DNA of 64,000 bases, taken from NCBI GenBank assembly GCA_020073645.1, contig JAIQET010000002.1:83194-147193 (forward strand), read 5' to 3'. The position numbers were made by a program, and so were the translations under genes. Positions 43,501-51,109 of the stretch are shown here, piece after piece; position 1 is the stretch's first letter, and every line of letters starts with the position of its first letter. The notes beneath the pieces were generated by a model. It was not told the origin of the DNA, did no database searches, and was given only the letters and a program-made list of their open reading frames with translations. This DNA comes from Terriglobia bacterium (GTDB lineage: Bacteria > Acidobacteriota > Terriglobia > Terriglobales > Acidobacteriaceae).

Positions 43501-44358
43501 GCCGAACTGGTTCTGCTTGTCATCCGGTCGGCGCGGGTCCAGATATCCTTTTGCATTGAGCGACTGGTTGCGCAGGAATTCGTAGACGCTGCCATGCCAG
43601 GCATTGGTACCCGACTTGGTGACCACGTTGATCACGGCGCCGGAGTTCCGCCCGTATTCCGCGTCGAAGGTATTGGAAAGCACGCGGAATTCCGCGATGC
43701 TGTCGGGCGTGGGCTGAATGGCCGGAGAGTTGACAAACAGGTCGTTGCCGTCGCCGCCGTTCACGTTGAAGTTGTTGGACCTTCCGCGGCCGCCGTTCAC
43801 CGACACCGCGCCCGCAGTGTTGCTGCCATAAAAGAGGTCGGATCCACCCACCCCTTGCACGCCCGGCTGCAGTTGCAGCAGCTGGTAGGTATCGCGGGAG
43901 TTAAGCGGCAACTGCGAGACCTGCTTGGAGTCCATCACCGCCCCCAGTTGGGTGCTGGTGGTATCCACCAAGGGAGCTTCGGAGGTGACCTCGACGGTTT
44001 CCCTGGTTTCGCCGATCTGCATGACCGAGTTGATGGTCAACACCTGGTTGAGATCCAGGTTGAGGCCACGCTGCACATTTTTCTTGAAACCCGTCAGGTC
44101 AAACTCCAGCCGGTACGTTCCCACGGGAACTTGCGGAAAACCGTAATCCCCACTGGCGTTGGTTTGGTTTTCGATGCTCACACCGGTCGCCTCGTTCACC
44201 AGCGTGACTTTCACCCCGGCCAGGACCGCACCCGTGGGATCGGCGACGCGGCCCAGGATTCTGCCGCCGGTGCTTTGCGCGAACATCAGTGTGGAACTCA
44301 CAAGACAAAACAAGGCAACCAGCCAGCGGGTCGCCCAGCGTGCTGTCGACGACGGCAT
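40558..44358 (-). CDS. TonB-dependent outer-membrane receptor, Oar-like
   Basis: A 1,266-residue receptor. A signal peptide (WLVALFCLVSSTLMFAQ) precedes a carboxypeptidase-regulatory-like domain (ILGRVADPTGAVLAGVKVTL), then a plug (VSQLPLNSRDTYQLLQLQPG, VSVNGGRGRSNNFNVNGGDG) and a long beta-barrel ending in the aromatic residue F (QIQFALKFAF). Such acidobacterial receptors import large or complex nutrients using TonB energy. The ATG at 44358 has GGAGG 6 nt upstream, so the longer frame is rejected. As first gene of the left arm and divergent from the regulator, it is probably induced by the locus substrate; polyamine-containing ligands are an inference. Confidence 0.92.
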   Translation of the reverse strand: MPSSTARWATRWLVALFCLVSSTLMFAQSTGGRILGRVADPTGAVLAGVKVTLVNEATGVSIENQTNASGDYGFPQVPVGTYRLEFDLTGFKKNVQRGLNLDLNQVLTINSVMQIGETRETVEVTSEAPLVDTTSTQLGAVMDSKQVSQLPLNSRDTYQLLQLQPGVQGVGGSDLFYGSNTAGAVSVNGGRGRSNNFNVNGGDGNDLFVNSPAIQPTPDSIAEFRVLSNTFDAEYGRNSGAVINVVTKSGTNAWHGSVYEFLRNQSLNAKGYLDPRRPDDKQNQFGGTFGGPIKKDRTFFFASYEGRRVVHGITSDPVVVPTAAERGGDFSATPLTGGVSDDLVAQILNNRPGCGVNINPLPSAAGGFVPYSQIFPGDQIPTACFDQAAYGIMQLYVPPANSGTNVFRAIPNDDSHANQFTVKIDHRINDKQNLNFYYYFNDAFDAQPFTRFQAATPNLLPGFGNNNATRAQQANLSHTWTINPSTVNEFRITYFREAQGTFLHPQRTNNVTDSCNGTVGAPFCFTGVSEVSAAGVIPAAPGVGGIGITPGLGPNREGVPFISVSGGFTIGNDFEGELPQVGNTYQFSDNLTKVIGNHTAKFGVDFRNQRFLQTLFFDPNGDFSYFGGGLNDPLALDANGNQNLFPNYLLGLPDSYLQGSAQTEDVRGNSIYLFAQDSWKIRPNITLNYGLRWEFNQPIYDAGLRYQTFRPGQTTTVFPCQLSAASVLKFEDLGVVNPDCNNTGTTPVGLVIPGDKGVPQGLTKSYYNAFAPRIGIAWDPKGDGKMTVRAGFGIFYNPIEQLVLEQFQAEPPFGGSSLLSEGLFNTPFVSQSGDSANLTISPNPFNGVLNPARGSAVDWSAFRPILLFGELQPNLRAQYTTQYNFGITREIAKDTVLSLSYVGSQGHRLLATKDLNFGNAQTCIDLQNISDYYTNVVPNVDLASAYQCGPFFADSPYFLPAGSIPAGFTVHLPYGSVPTVGTGNPDVTLVGLRRYSSPICEPTTGVGCPPDGVPVFSSIFAQDTIAASNYNSLQASLEKRLSHGLQFEVAYTWSKSIDNASSFENILKPICDRCNRSLSLFDARHRVVISYLWELPVPQYQGAKGKLLNGWAVSGITTFQTGFPIRIQSSNDSELQNSFDFELPGKPDLIAPFQTQDPRTHGGYYFNPNSFALPPQTATSTPLQLLGDSPRTICCGPGITNFDFSVQKILPVGEGKHFEFRADFFNIFNHTQFLNPDGNISDGADFGRVKRTRDPRQIQFALKFAF

Positions 44359-44409
44359 GGAGACCTCCAGGGAACGGATGGAAGTTGTCTGAATTTGAAA
44401 ACGAGCGGC

Positions 44410-44437
44410 TTGCGCCCGACGCAAACCTTGCTATAAT
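44410..44437 (+). promoter_or_regulatory. Promoter of the MerR-XRE-cupin regulator
   Basis: TTGCGC (44410-44415), 16 bp and consensus TATAAT (44432-44437) form a sigma-70-type promoter on the plus strand. The -10 lies inside the AACCTTGC/GCAAGGTT palindrome. Confidence 0.7.
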
Positions 44438-44448
44438 CGCGCAAGGTT
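44424..44448. promoter_or_regulatory. Shared operator palindrome between the two arms
   Basis: AACCTTGC and GCAAGGTT are perfect 8-bp arms separated by 9 bp. The right arm overlaps the -10 of the receptor promoter (TAACCT) and the spacer holds the -10 of the regulator promoter (TATAAT). One bound repressor could shut both arms. Confidence 0.65.
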
Positions 44449-44472
44449 AGAGAACCCGCGGCACAGTGTCAA
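44444..44472 (-). promoter_or_regulatory. Promoter of the TonB receptor operon
   Basis: Consensus TTGACA (44472-44467), exactly 17 bp, then TAACCT (44449-44444). The predicted start is near 44437, leaving an untranslated leader of about 80 nt before the receptor ATG. Confidence 0.65.
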
Positions 44473-44529
44473 GAGAAAAATAGCTCGCGTCCTAGGGCCG
44501 GAACCTGTTGAGGGAGTGGCATTTCGCAG

Positions 44530-45330
44530 ATGAAGCCGCCCCAGTCAAAACCCTACTTGAAAATCGGAGATGTGGCCCGCCTGGTGGGCGTTTCCCCCTC
44601 CGTCATCCGCTCCTGGGAGAGCCTGGGCCTGACCCGCCCGCGCCGCACTCCCAGCAAGTACCGCCTTTACACCCCGGGCGATGTGAAGCTGCTCAAGCGG
44701 GCCCGCTTCCTGCGCCGGGTCCGCGGTCTGAATGCCCCCGCCATCGTGCAGATGCTGAAGCGCGAGGGCCTGGTGCGCCCCACGCCCGACGGCGCCTCCG
44801 CCGCCATCGGGAAACGCCTCCGCCAACTGCGCGTCAAGCGGGGACTGTCTCTCGCCCAAGTCGCCAAGGCGGTGGGGATTTCTCTTGGATTTCTCAGCGC
44901 TCTGGAACGTTCCCACATGAGCGCCTCGGTGAGCACGCTGCGCAAGCTGGCGCGCTTCTATAAGACCAACATCCTTGATTTTTTCGATCCGTCGGAATCC
45001 AATAGCCGCCTGGTGCAGCCGGACCATCGCAAAGTGTTACAGGCAGGTCCCGGAGTCCGTATGGAACTGCTGGCCTGGGGAAACACTGTGATGGAACCCC
45101 ACCTGTTCCGCATTGCTCCCCAGGCAGGCAGCGGCGAATCCTACGCTCACGAAGGCGAAGAATTCCTGTATCTGCTGCGGGGTGAGTTGCATATCTCGCT
45201 GCAAGGCGAGGATTACCGGCTTAAACCCGGGGACAGCTTTTATTTCGAGAGCGCTACGCCGCATCGTTGGAAAAACCCGGGGCGCACCGAGACCTGGGTG
45301 CTTTGGGTTAATACTCCGCCGACCTTCTAG
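44530..45330 (+). CDS. Three-domain transcriptional regulator (MerR-XRE-cupin)
   Basis: The 266-residue protein has a MerR-type helix-turn-helix (residues 9-75: YLKIGDVARLVGVSPSVIRS and YRLYTPGDVKLLKRARF), an XRE-type helix-turn-helix (92-145: RLRQLRVKRGLSLAQVAKAV, LERSHMSASVSTLRKLARFY) and a cupin (about 185-266: AHEGEEFLYLLRGELHISLQ, LKPGDSFYFESATPHRWKN). XRE-cupin proteins such as PuuR repress putrescine-use genes, so a polyamine-sensing cupin fits the setting. Having a MerR domain as well is uncommon. It is divergent from the TonB receptor and shares the palindromic promoter region, where it is the obvious candidate regulator. Confidence 0.88.
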   Translation: MKPPQSKPYLKIGDVARLVGVSPSVIRSWESLGLTRPRRTPSKYRLYTPGDVKLLKRARFLRRVRGLNAPAIVQMLKREGLVRPTPDGASAAIGKRLRQLRVKRGLSLAQVAKAVGISLGFLSALERSHMSASVSTLRKLARFYKTNILDFFDPSESNSRLVQPDHRKVLQAGPGVRMELLAWGNTVMEPHLFRIAPQAGSGESYAHEGEEFLYLLRGELHISLQGEDYRLKPGDSFYFESATPHRWKNPGRTETWVLWVNTPPTF

Positions 45331-45377
45331 TGAAGGAAGCCGGCGAGGAGCGGAGACAGTATTAAGGAGAGTGATCC

Positions 45378-47132
45378 TTGCCAAAGTCCGCGAACTCATG
45401 CCTCCGGGTGTGCGAGTGGATTTTCTTGTTCGCCATATTTTCTTGGCTAGCCAGCGGTGCCTGGGCGCAGGCACAACCGGTGGCGGATACCGTGGTGATC
45501 AATGCCCGCATTTACACCGTGAATTCCCAGCAGCCCTGGGCGGAAGCCCTTGCCATCGGCGGAGACAAAATCCTCGCCGTGGGCAGCGCCAAAGACATCG
45601 CCGCCTATCGCGCACCATCCACCAAGGTCATTGACGCGCAAGGCCGGCTCGTCCTGCCCGGCTTCACCGACTGCCACATTCACTTCATGGACGGCTCGCT
45701 TGGCCTGACCCAGGTGGACCTCAACGACGCCAAAACCATTCCCGAGATCCAGAAGCGAGTAAAGGAGTATTCCGCGGGCCATCCCAACGAGCCCTGGATC
45801 ACCGGCATGGGCTGGACCTATCCGACCTTCGGCCCCTCCGCGCTGCCGGACAAGAAGATCCTCGACGAAGTGGTTCCCGATCGCCCGGTGTATCTGGTCG
45901 CCTTCGACGGCCACAGTTCCTGGGCCAACAGCAAAGCTCTGGCTATGGCTGGCATCACTCGCCAAACCCCCGATCCCCCGAACGGCAAGATTGTCCGCGA
46001 CGCCAAGGGTGAAGCTACGGGCGCGCTAAAGGAATCGGCGGGCGACCTGGTAGCCAATATGATGCCCAAGCCCACCCGCGAGCAACGCCTGGCGGCCCTG
46101 CGCCTGGGCATGCAAAGTGCGAACAAGGTTGGCCTGGTGCGCGTGCACAGCGCCGGCCAGGATTTTGAATATCTCGATCTCTACAACGAACTGCGCCGCA
46201 ACGGCGAAATGACGCTTCGGTTCTACGTGGCCTACTTCCTCGATCCGCCCGAACTCACGCCGAAAGCGATTGAGCAGATCGAGCAGGCCCGCCGCACCTA
46301 TCACGATGACTGGATCTCCGGCGGCGTGGTTAAAACCATGCTCGACGGCGTGGTGGAAGCGCACACCGCGGCCATGCTCGCGCCCTACACCGATGATCCT
46401 TCGCAAAGCGGAAAACTATTTTGGGATGAGGCGAAATACAAGCAGGCCATTACCGAAATCGACCGCCGCGGGTTGCAGATCTTTACCCATGCCATTGGCG
46501 ATCGCGCGGTCCGGCTCGCGCTCGACGCCTACCTGCAAGCCGCGGAAACCAATCACACCCACGACGCACGGCCACGCATCGAGCACATCGAAACCATCTC
46601 GGCGCAGGACATCCCGCGTTTCGGCAAGCTGGGCGTGATTGCCAGCTTTCAGCCGCTGCACGCCTATCCCGATGACGACACCCTGAAGGTTTGGGCGCGC
46701 AACGTAGGGCCGGAACGCGCGCAGCGCGCCTGGGTGTGGAACAGCATCCAGAAGACTGGCGGACGTCTCGCGTTCGGCAGCGATTGGCCGGTGGTCACCC
46801 TCAATCCCTGGCCGGGCGTGCAGAATGCGCTCACCCGGGAGACGACTGAGGGCGATCCTCCCGGCGGCTTCGTTCCGAAAGAGCGCATCAGCTTGCAGGA
46901 CACGATTAAGGCTTACACTCTGGGCGCCGCGTTTGCGGGAAGACGGGAGAAATCCGAAGGCTCGCTCGAACCCGGCAAGCTCGCCGACCTGATCGTCCTC
47001 TCACAGGACTTGTTCAAGATTGAGCCCAGCGATATTGCCAAGACCGAAGTGCTGCTGACCATGGTCGGCGGGAAAGTCGTGTATCAAGCCCCGACCCGCC
47101 CCGCAACCTCGGCGGCAATGGAGGCCAGGTGA
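45378..47132 (+). CDS. Exported metal-dependent amidohydrolase (YtcJ-like)
   Basis: A 584-residue Amidohydrolase_3 protein. It starts at a TTG with AAGGAG 8 nt upstream and has a signal peptide (WIFLFAIFSWLASGAWAQ). Metal motifs are TDCHIHFMDG, VKTMLDGVVEAHTA, IFTHAIGDRAVRLAL and RIEHIETI, and GSDWPVVTLNPWPGVQNALT. The family hydrolyses amide or related bonds with diverse substrates. As the second gene of the right arm it might release free polyamine from an N-acyl or other amide conjugate in the periplasm. The stop overlaps the next start by 4 nt. Confidence 0.85.
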   Translation: MPKSANSCLRVCEWIFLFAIFSWLASGAWAQAQPVADTVVINARIYTVNSQQPWAEALAIGGDKILAVGSAKDIAAYRAPSTKVIDAQGRLVLPGFTDCHIHFMDGSLGLTQVDLNDAKTIPEIQKRVKEYSAGHPNEPWITGMGWTYPTFGPSALPDKKILDEVVPDRPVYLVAFDGHSSWANSKALAMAGITRQTPDPPNGKIVRDAKGEATGALKESAGDLVANMMPKPTREQRLAALRLGMQSANKVGLVRVHSAGQDFEYLDLYNELRRNGEMTLRFYVAYFLDPPELTPKAIEQIEQARRTYHDDWISGGVVKTMLDGVVEAHTAAMLAPYTDDPSQSGKLFWDEAKYKQAITEIDRRGLQIFTHAIGDRAVRLALDAYLQAAETNHTHDARPRIEHIETISAQDIPRFGKLGVIASFQPLHAYPDDDTLKVWARNVGPERAQRAWVWNSIQKTGGRLAFGSDWPVVTLNPWPGVQNALTRETTEGDPPGGFVPKERISLQDTIKAYTLGAAFAGRREKSEGSLEPGKLADLIVLSQDLFKIEPSDIAKTEVLLTMVGGKVVYQAPTRPATSAAMEAR

Positions 47133-48196
47133 TCACCCGCCGCTTCCTGTTCTTGTTCTCGCTCGCCGCGGCCCTGCTCCTGCTGGGCTCCTGCGGCAAG
47201 AAAACTCCTACGCTGAACCTTCTGGTCTGGGAGGGTTATGCCGACCCGTCCTTCGTCCGCGGCTTCGAGGAGCAATACCACTGCAAGGTTTCCGCTTCCT
47301 ACATGGGGTCGAGCGACGAACTGGTCACCAAGCTGCGCGGCGGCAGCGCCGGCACCTACGATGTCATCTCACCCTCGAGCGACGTCGCCACCTCGATCGC
47401 ATCCGCTGGCCTCGCCCAACCCCTCGACCTGACCAAGATTCCGTCGTACGGCCAGCTTTCTCCGCAGCTCGTTTCTCTGCCGCTGGTCCGCGTCCGCGGC
47501 CAAGTTTACGGCGTGCCCTTCATGTGGGGACCCGACCCCATAATTTACGACACCACCGCGTTCGCGCAGCCGCCCGACAGCTGGAGCCTGTTCTGGGATC
47601 CCAAGTACCGGGGCAAGATTTCTGTTTGGGACGACCTCTCCACTGTCTATATGGCAGCGCAAGTCCTGGGCTTCGACAAGCCCGACCCCACCCGGCTTTA
47701 CAACCTCACCGACGAACAATTAGAGGCGGTGAAGAAAAAGCTGCTGGAACTGAAACCCAACATCCGCAAGATGTGGTCCACCGGCGGAGAGCTGACCAAC
47801 CTCTTTCAGAACCACGAAGTCGTTGCTGCCATGGGCTGGCCGCTGAACACCGCCGATTTGCGGAAACTCAATTTCCCCGTCGGGGAGACGATTCCCAAAG
47901 AAAACACGACCGGCTGGATTGACCACCTGATGATCACGGCCGGCAGCGAAAACAAAGACCTCGCCTACAAATTCTTAGAGTATCTGGTCGAGGCCAAAAC
48001 CCAGAAGCTGGTGACCGACAAGACGCACTACGTCCCGGCAAACCCGCAAGCCGCACAATACATGACCCCGGATGAAGTCAAGCTTCTCCACCTGGACGAC
48101 GTGGACAACTACCAGAAGCGCCTCTACTTCTGGCAGAATGTGCCCCGCCGGGCCAAGTACAACGAGATTTGGAACGAAGTGAAAGCCGCCCAGTAA
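47129..48196 (+). CDS. potD: Spermidine/putrescine-type ABC substrate-binding lipoprotein
   Basis: A 355-residue PotD/PotF-like protein. MITRRFLFLFSLAAALLLLG is followed by the lipobox Cys (LGSCGK), so it is tethered as a lipoprotein. The mature part has LNLLVWEGYADPSFVRGFEE, YDVISPSSDVATSIASAGLA, VPFMWGPDPIIYDTTAF, WSTGGELTNLF and ENTTGWIDHLMITAGSENKD, matching the polyamine-binding family. Aromatic and acidic residues at these positions form the amine pocket in Escherichia coli PotD. A GTG start overlaps the amidohydrolase stop. Confidence 0.88.
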   Translation: MITRRFLFLFSLAAALLLLGSCGKKTPTLNLLVWEGYADPSFVRGFEEQYHCKVSASYMGSSDELVTKLRGGSAGTYDVISPSSDVATSIASAGLAQPLDLTKIPSYGQLSPQLVSLPLVRVRGQVYGVPFMWGPDPIIYDTTAFAQPPDSWSLFWDPKYRGKISVWDDLSTVYMAAQVLGFDKPDPTRLYNLTDEQLEAVKKKLLELKPNIRKMWSTGGELTNLFQNHEVVAAMGWPLNTADLRKLNFPVGETIPKENTTGWIDHLMITAGSENKDLAYKFLEYLVEAKTQKLVTDKTHYVPANPQAAQYMTPDEVKLLHLDDVDNYQKRLYFWQNVPRRAKYNEIWNEVKAAQ

Positions 48197-48309
48197 GCGG
48201 GTCTGCGCTGAGAACTGAGAACCGTGAACCGAGAACTGGTTTCTGTCCAAGAAATCGGGCACAAGACGCCGGAACCGGACGCACACTCTTAAACCGCAGC
48301 TAAGCTTCC

Positions 48310-49404
48310 ATGGCCACCTCCACCGAGTCCGCGATCACGAACGCCGCCCGGCCCGGCGCGGAACCGCTGCTCACGATCCGCAATATCGCCAAGTCCTTCG
48401 GCCGCAATGCGGTGCTCCGGGATATTTCCCTGCAGGTAGCCGAGGGCGAGTTCCTCACCATCCTCGGTGAGAGCGGCTCGGGTAAGACCACGCTGCTGCG
48501 CATCATCGCTGGTTTCGAGAACGCAGACTCTGGTGAGATTTGGATGGGAGGCGAGCGCCTGGATCCCCTACCTCCCTACCGGCGCCGGGTCAACACAGTC
48601 TTTCAGCACTACGCTCTCTTCCCGCACTTGACCGTTGAAGACAACGTCGGCTACGGGCTCAGAGTCGCCAAGCGGCCAAAACAAGAAATCGCCTCCCGCG
48701 TCGAACAAGCGCTCGCCATGGTCAAAATGACCGACTACGCCCGTTCCAAGCCAGCCAAGATCAGCGGCGGCCAGCAGCAGCGCATTGCCCTGGCCCGCGC
48801 CCTTGTGAACCGGCCCCGTCTGCTGCTCCTCGATGAACCGCTTTCCGCGCTCGACGCCAACCTCCGCCGCCAGATGCAGGTTGAGCTGAAATCGCTGCAG
48901 CGTGAAGTCGGCATCTCGTTCGTGTTTGTCACCCACGACCAGGAAGAGGCCATGGTGATGTCAGACCGCATCGCGCTTCTGCGCATGGGCGAACTGGAGC
49001 AGGTTGCCTCGCCGCGCGAGATCTACAGCCGTCCCGCGACCGCCTACACCGCGCAGTTCATCGGTCACACCAACCTGCTGCACGCCGAGGTCAAAGACGG
49101 CATCGCTCGTTGCCACTCGCTTTCCTGGCGCACCGGCTTCCGTGATGGTCCGGCGCTGTTTTCCCTGCGGCCCGAAAACATACGACTGGCCGGCGCCACC
49201 GCCGCCCACGACGTGATTCGCTTCCGCGCCAAGGTTCGTCACCAGGCTTTCCACGGCGCCACCGAACTGCTGCAGATCGAGTGTGCCGACGGACTACTGC
49301 TCTCGATCCGAACTGCCAGCCGGGAAAATCGGCAGGGCGACCTGGACCTGGAATTTTCGGCTAGCGATGCAGTGCCCGTCCGCGAGTCACCGGAAAGGAA
49401 CTGA
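48310..49404 (+). CDS. potA: Polyamine-type ABC transporter ATP-binding protein
   Basis: A 364-residue PotA-like ATPase: Walker A GESGSGKTTLLRIIAGFE, signature ISGGQQQRIALARALVNRP, Walker B LLLLDEPLSALDANLRRQM, switch His in VFVTHDQEEAMVMSDRIALL. The C-terminal TOBE-like domain (from about 265) regulates transport. It drives import by the two permeases that follow. The 113-nt gap before it holds short GAGAACTGAGAACC-type direct repeats. Its stop overlaps the next ATG by 1 base. Confidence 0.92.
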   Translation: MATSTESAITNAARPGAEPLLTIRNIAKSFGRNAVLRDISLQVAEGEFLTILGESGSGKTTLLRIIAGFENADSGEIWMGGERLDPLPPYRRRVNTVFQHYALFPHLTVEDNVGYGLRVAKRPKQEIASRVEQALAMVKMTDYARSKPAKISGGQQQRIALARALVNRPRLLLLDEPLSALDANLRRQMQVELKSLQREVGISFVFVTHDQEEAMVMSDRIALLRMGELEQVASPREIYSRPATAYTAQFIGHTNLLHAEVKDGIARCHSLSWRTGFRDGPALFSLRPENIRLAGATAAHDVIRFRAKVRHQAFHGATELLQIECADGLLLSIRTASRENRQGDLDLEFSASDAVPVRESPERN

Positions 49405-50252
49405 TGTTTTCCCGCGCCTATCGCGCTGCCATCACGTTGCCGCCCCTGTTGTGGGTGGCCGCCTTTCTGCTGATCCCTTATGCGCTGCTTTTCTGCTACA
49501 GCTTCTGGTCGGTTTCCCCGGAGCAGGCGATTGTTCACTCCTGGAATCTCGACAACTACCGCGAACTGTTTCGCGTCAACGTGTACCTGCAAACCCTGTT
49601 TCGCTCCATGTGGATTGCGGCCCGTGTGACCATCTTCGCGCTGCTGCTTGGGTATCCCTTGGCGTATTTCCTCTCCTTCCACGCCGGCAAGAGAAAAGAT
49701 CTGTTGTACCAGTTGGTGATCATTCCACTGTGGGTCAGCTACCTGGTCCGCGCCTATGCGTGGAAAACGATCCTCGGCAGCGACGGAGTGCTCAATACCT
49801 TGCTCCAGTACGTGCACCTGACCAAACACCCGCTGGAATTCCTCCTCTACAGCCCGTTCGCGGTGGTGCTGACGCTCACCCACATCTACACGCCGTTCAC
49901 GTTTCTGCCCATCTACGCCTCACTGGAACACATCCCGCGCAACCTGGTCGAGGCTTCGCACGACCTGGGCGCATCGCCGTTTCAAACTTTCTGGAGAGTG
50001 ATTTTCCCTTTGTCGATACCGGGCGTGCTCGCCGGAGCAACCTTCGCCTTCGTGCTCAGCCTCGGCGACTTTCTGGCGCCGCTCCTGCTCGGAGGCCCGA
50101 GCGGAATCATGATCTCCAACATCGTGGTCAGCTTGTTCGGCGCGGCTTACAACTGGCCCCTGGGAGCAGCCATCTCGCTTTGCATGCTGGTCCTGGTCAT
50201 CGGCCTGTTGTTCTTGTCGGAGAACCTGGAGAAGAAATGGAGCTTCCGATGA
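49404..50252 (+). CDS. potB: Polyamine-type ABC transporter permease 1
   Basis: A 282-residue permease with six membrane helices. The coupling motif that contacts PotA is EASHDLGASPFQTFWRVIFP (E-A-x-x-D-L-G-A-x-x-x-x-x-F). HAGKRKDLLYQLVIIPLWVS and FTFLPIYASLEHIPRNL are typical of PotB. The start overlaps the potA stop by one base and the stop overlaps the potC start, so the four transport genes are translated together. Confidence 0.92.
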   Translation: MFSRAYRAAITLPPLLWVAAFLLIPYALLFCYSFWSVSPEQAIVHSWNLDNYRELFRVNVYLQTLFRSMWIAARVTIFALLLGYPLAYFLSFHAGKRKDLLYQLVIIPLWVSYLVRAYAWKTILGSDGVLNTLLQYVHLTKHPLEFLLYSPFAVVLTLTHIYTPFTFLPIYASLEHIPRNLVEASHDLGASPFQTFWRVIFPLSIPGVLAGATFAFVLSLGDFLAPLLLGGPSGIMISNIVVSLFGAAYNWPLGAAISLCMLVLVIGLLFLSENLEKKWSFR

Positions 50253-51076
50253 GCGCCGGTAGCCGCGCCGCCCGTGAGTCCCGCTGGCTGCCCTGGCACG
50301 CCATCGCGGTGTTCGCGTTCCTCTACCTGCCCATCGTCACGCTGATCGTGTACTCGTTCAACGGCCAGGGGGTAGGCGGCTTTCCTCCGCGCAACCTGAC
50401 CCTGGACTGGTATCGCATGCTTTTCGCCGACGATGCCATCTGGGCTTCGGTGCTGAACAGCCTGCTGGTCGCGCTGGTCGCCGTGGCGATCGCGCTGGTG
50501 TTTGGCATTCCCGCTGCGCTCGCCCTGGACCGCGCCAATTTTCCCGGCAAGGCCGCGTTTCGCCGGCTCGTACTGCTCCCGCTGATCCTGCCGGGCATCA
50601 TCACTGGGCTTTCGTTGCTGATGTTGTTCCGCCAAACCGACGTCAAGCTGAGCCTGGTCACCATCGTGCTCGGCCACGGCACCGCCCTGATCTCGGTTGC
50701 CACCACCGAGGTTTTCGCCGGCTTGCAGAAGCTCGACCGCGCCCAGGAGGAAGCCTCCCTCGATTTGGGTGCCAATTACTGGCAAACCTTCTGGCGGGTG
50801 ACCATTCCCAACCTGCGCTTGTCCATCATCGGCGCAGCTCTGCTGATCTTCACGCTCTCCATGGACGAGATCGCGGTCAGCTTCTTTCTGATTGGCCGCG
50901 ACAATACGCTGCCGCTGGAAATCTGGGGACGGCTGCGGCGTGGCATCACCCCGGAGATCAACGCCATATCGAGCATCATCTTTGTGTTTTCGCTAGTTGC
51001 CATCGTGACCTGGTACCGCCTTCGCGTCGGCGCCGAAGGCCAACCGGAAATCGCCGCCGAGTTGTTGGAAACATGA
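50249..51076 (+). CDS. potC: Polyamine-type ABC transporter permease 2
   Basis: A 275-residue permease with six membrane helices and the coupling motif EEASLDLGANYWQTFWRVTI. VTLIVYSFNGQGVGGFPPRN and TLSMDEIAVSFFLIGRDNTL match PotC. The ATG at 50249 overlaps the potB stop (ATGA). A longer in-frame reading begins in potA and is only a frame artefact. Confidence 0.92.
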   Translation: MSAGSRAARESRWLPWHAIAVFAFLYLPIVTLIVYSFNGQGVGGFPPRNLTLDWYRMLFADDAIWASVLNSLLVALVAVAIALVFGIPAALALDRANFPGKAAFRRLVLLPLILPGIITGLSLLMLFRQTDVKLSLVTIVLGHGTALISVATTEVFAGLQKLDRAQEEASLDLGANYWQTFWRVTIPNLRLSIIGAALLIFTLSMDEIAVSFFLIGRDNTLPLEIWGRLRRGITPEINAISSIIFVFSLVAIVTWYRLRVGAEGQPEIAAELLET

Positions 51077-51082
51077 TGCTCT

Positions 51083-51098
51083 GTAGCGCCGGTGCTAC
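51083..51098. repeat. Degenerate GTAGCGCCGG-type repeat
   Basis: The sequence gtagcgccggtgctac is a short palindrome 7 nt after the potC stop and before the oxidase gene. Confidence 0.4.
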
Positions 51099-51109
51099 GA
51101 AGGACGATT

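Noticed and set aside
48197-48309. Short repeats GAGAACTGAGAACC in the gap between potD and potA
   Set aside because: They are imperfect, few, and give no clear secondary structure or regulatory meaning.
49283-50248. In-frame extension of potC through potA and potB
   Set aside because: The extension overlaps conserved genes in another frame; the ATG at 50249 gives a normal PotC.
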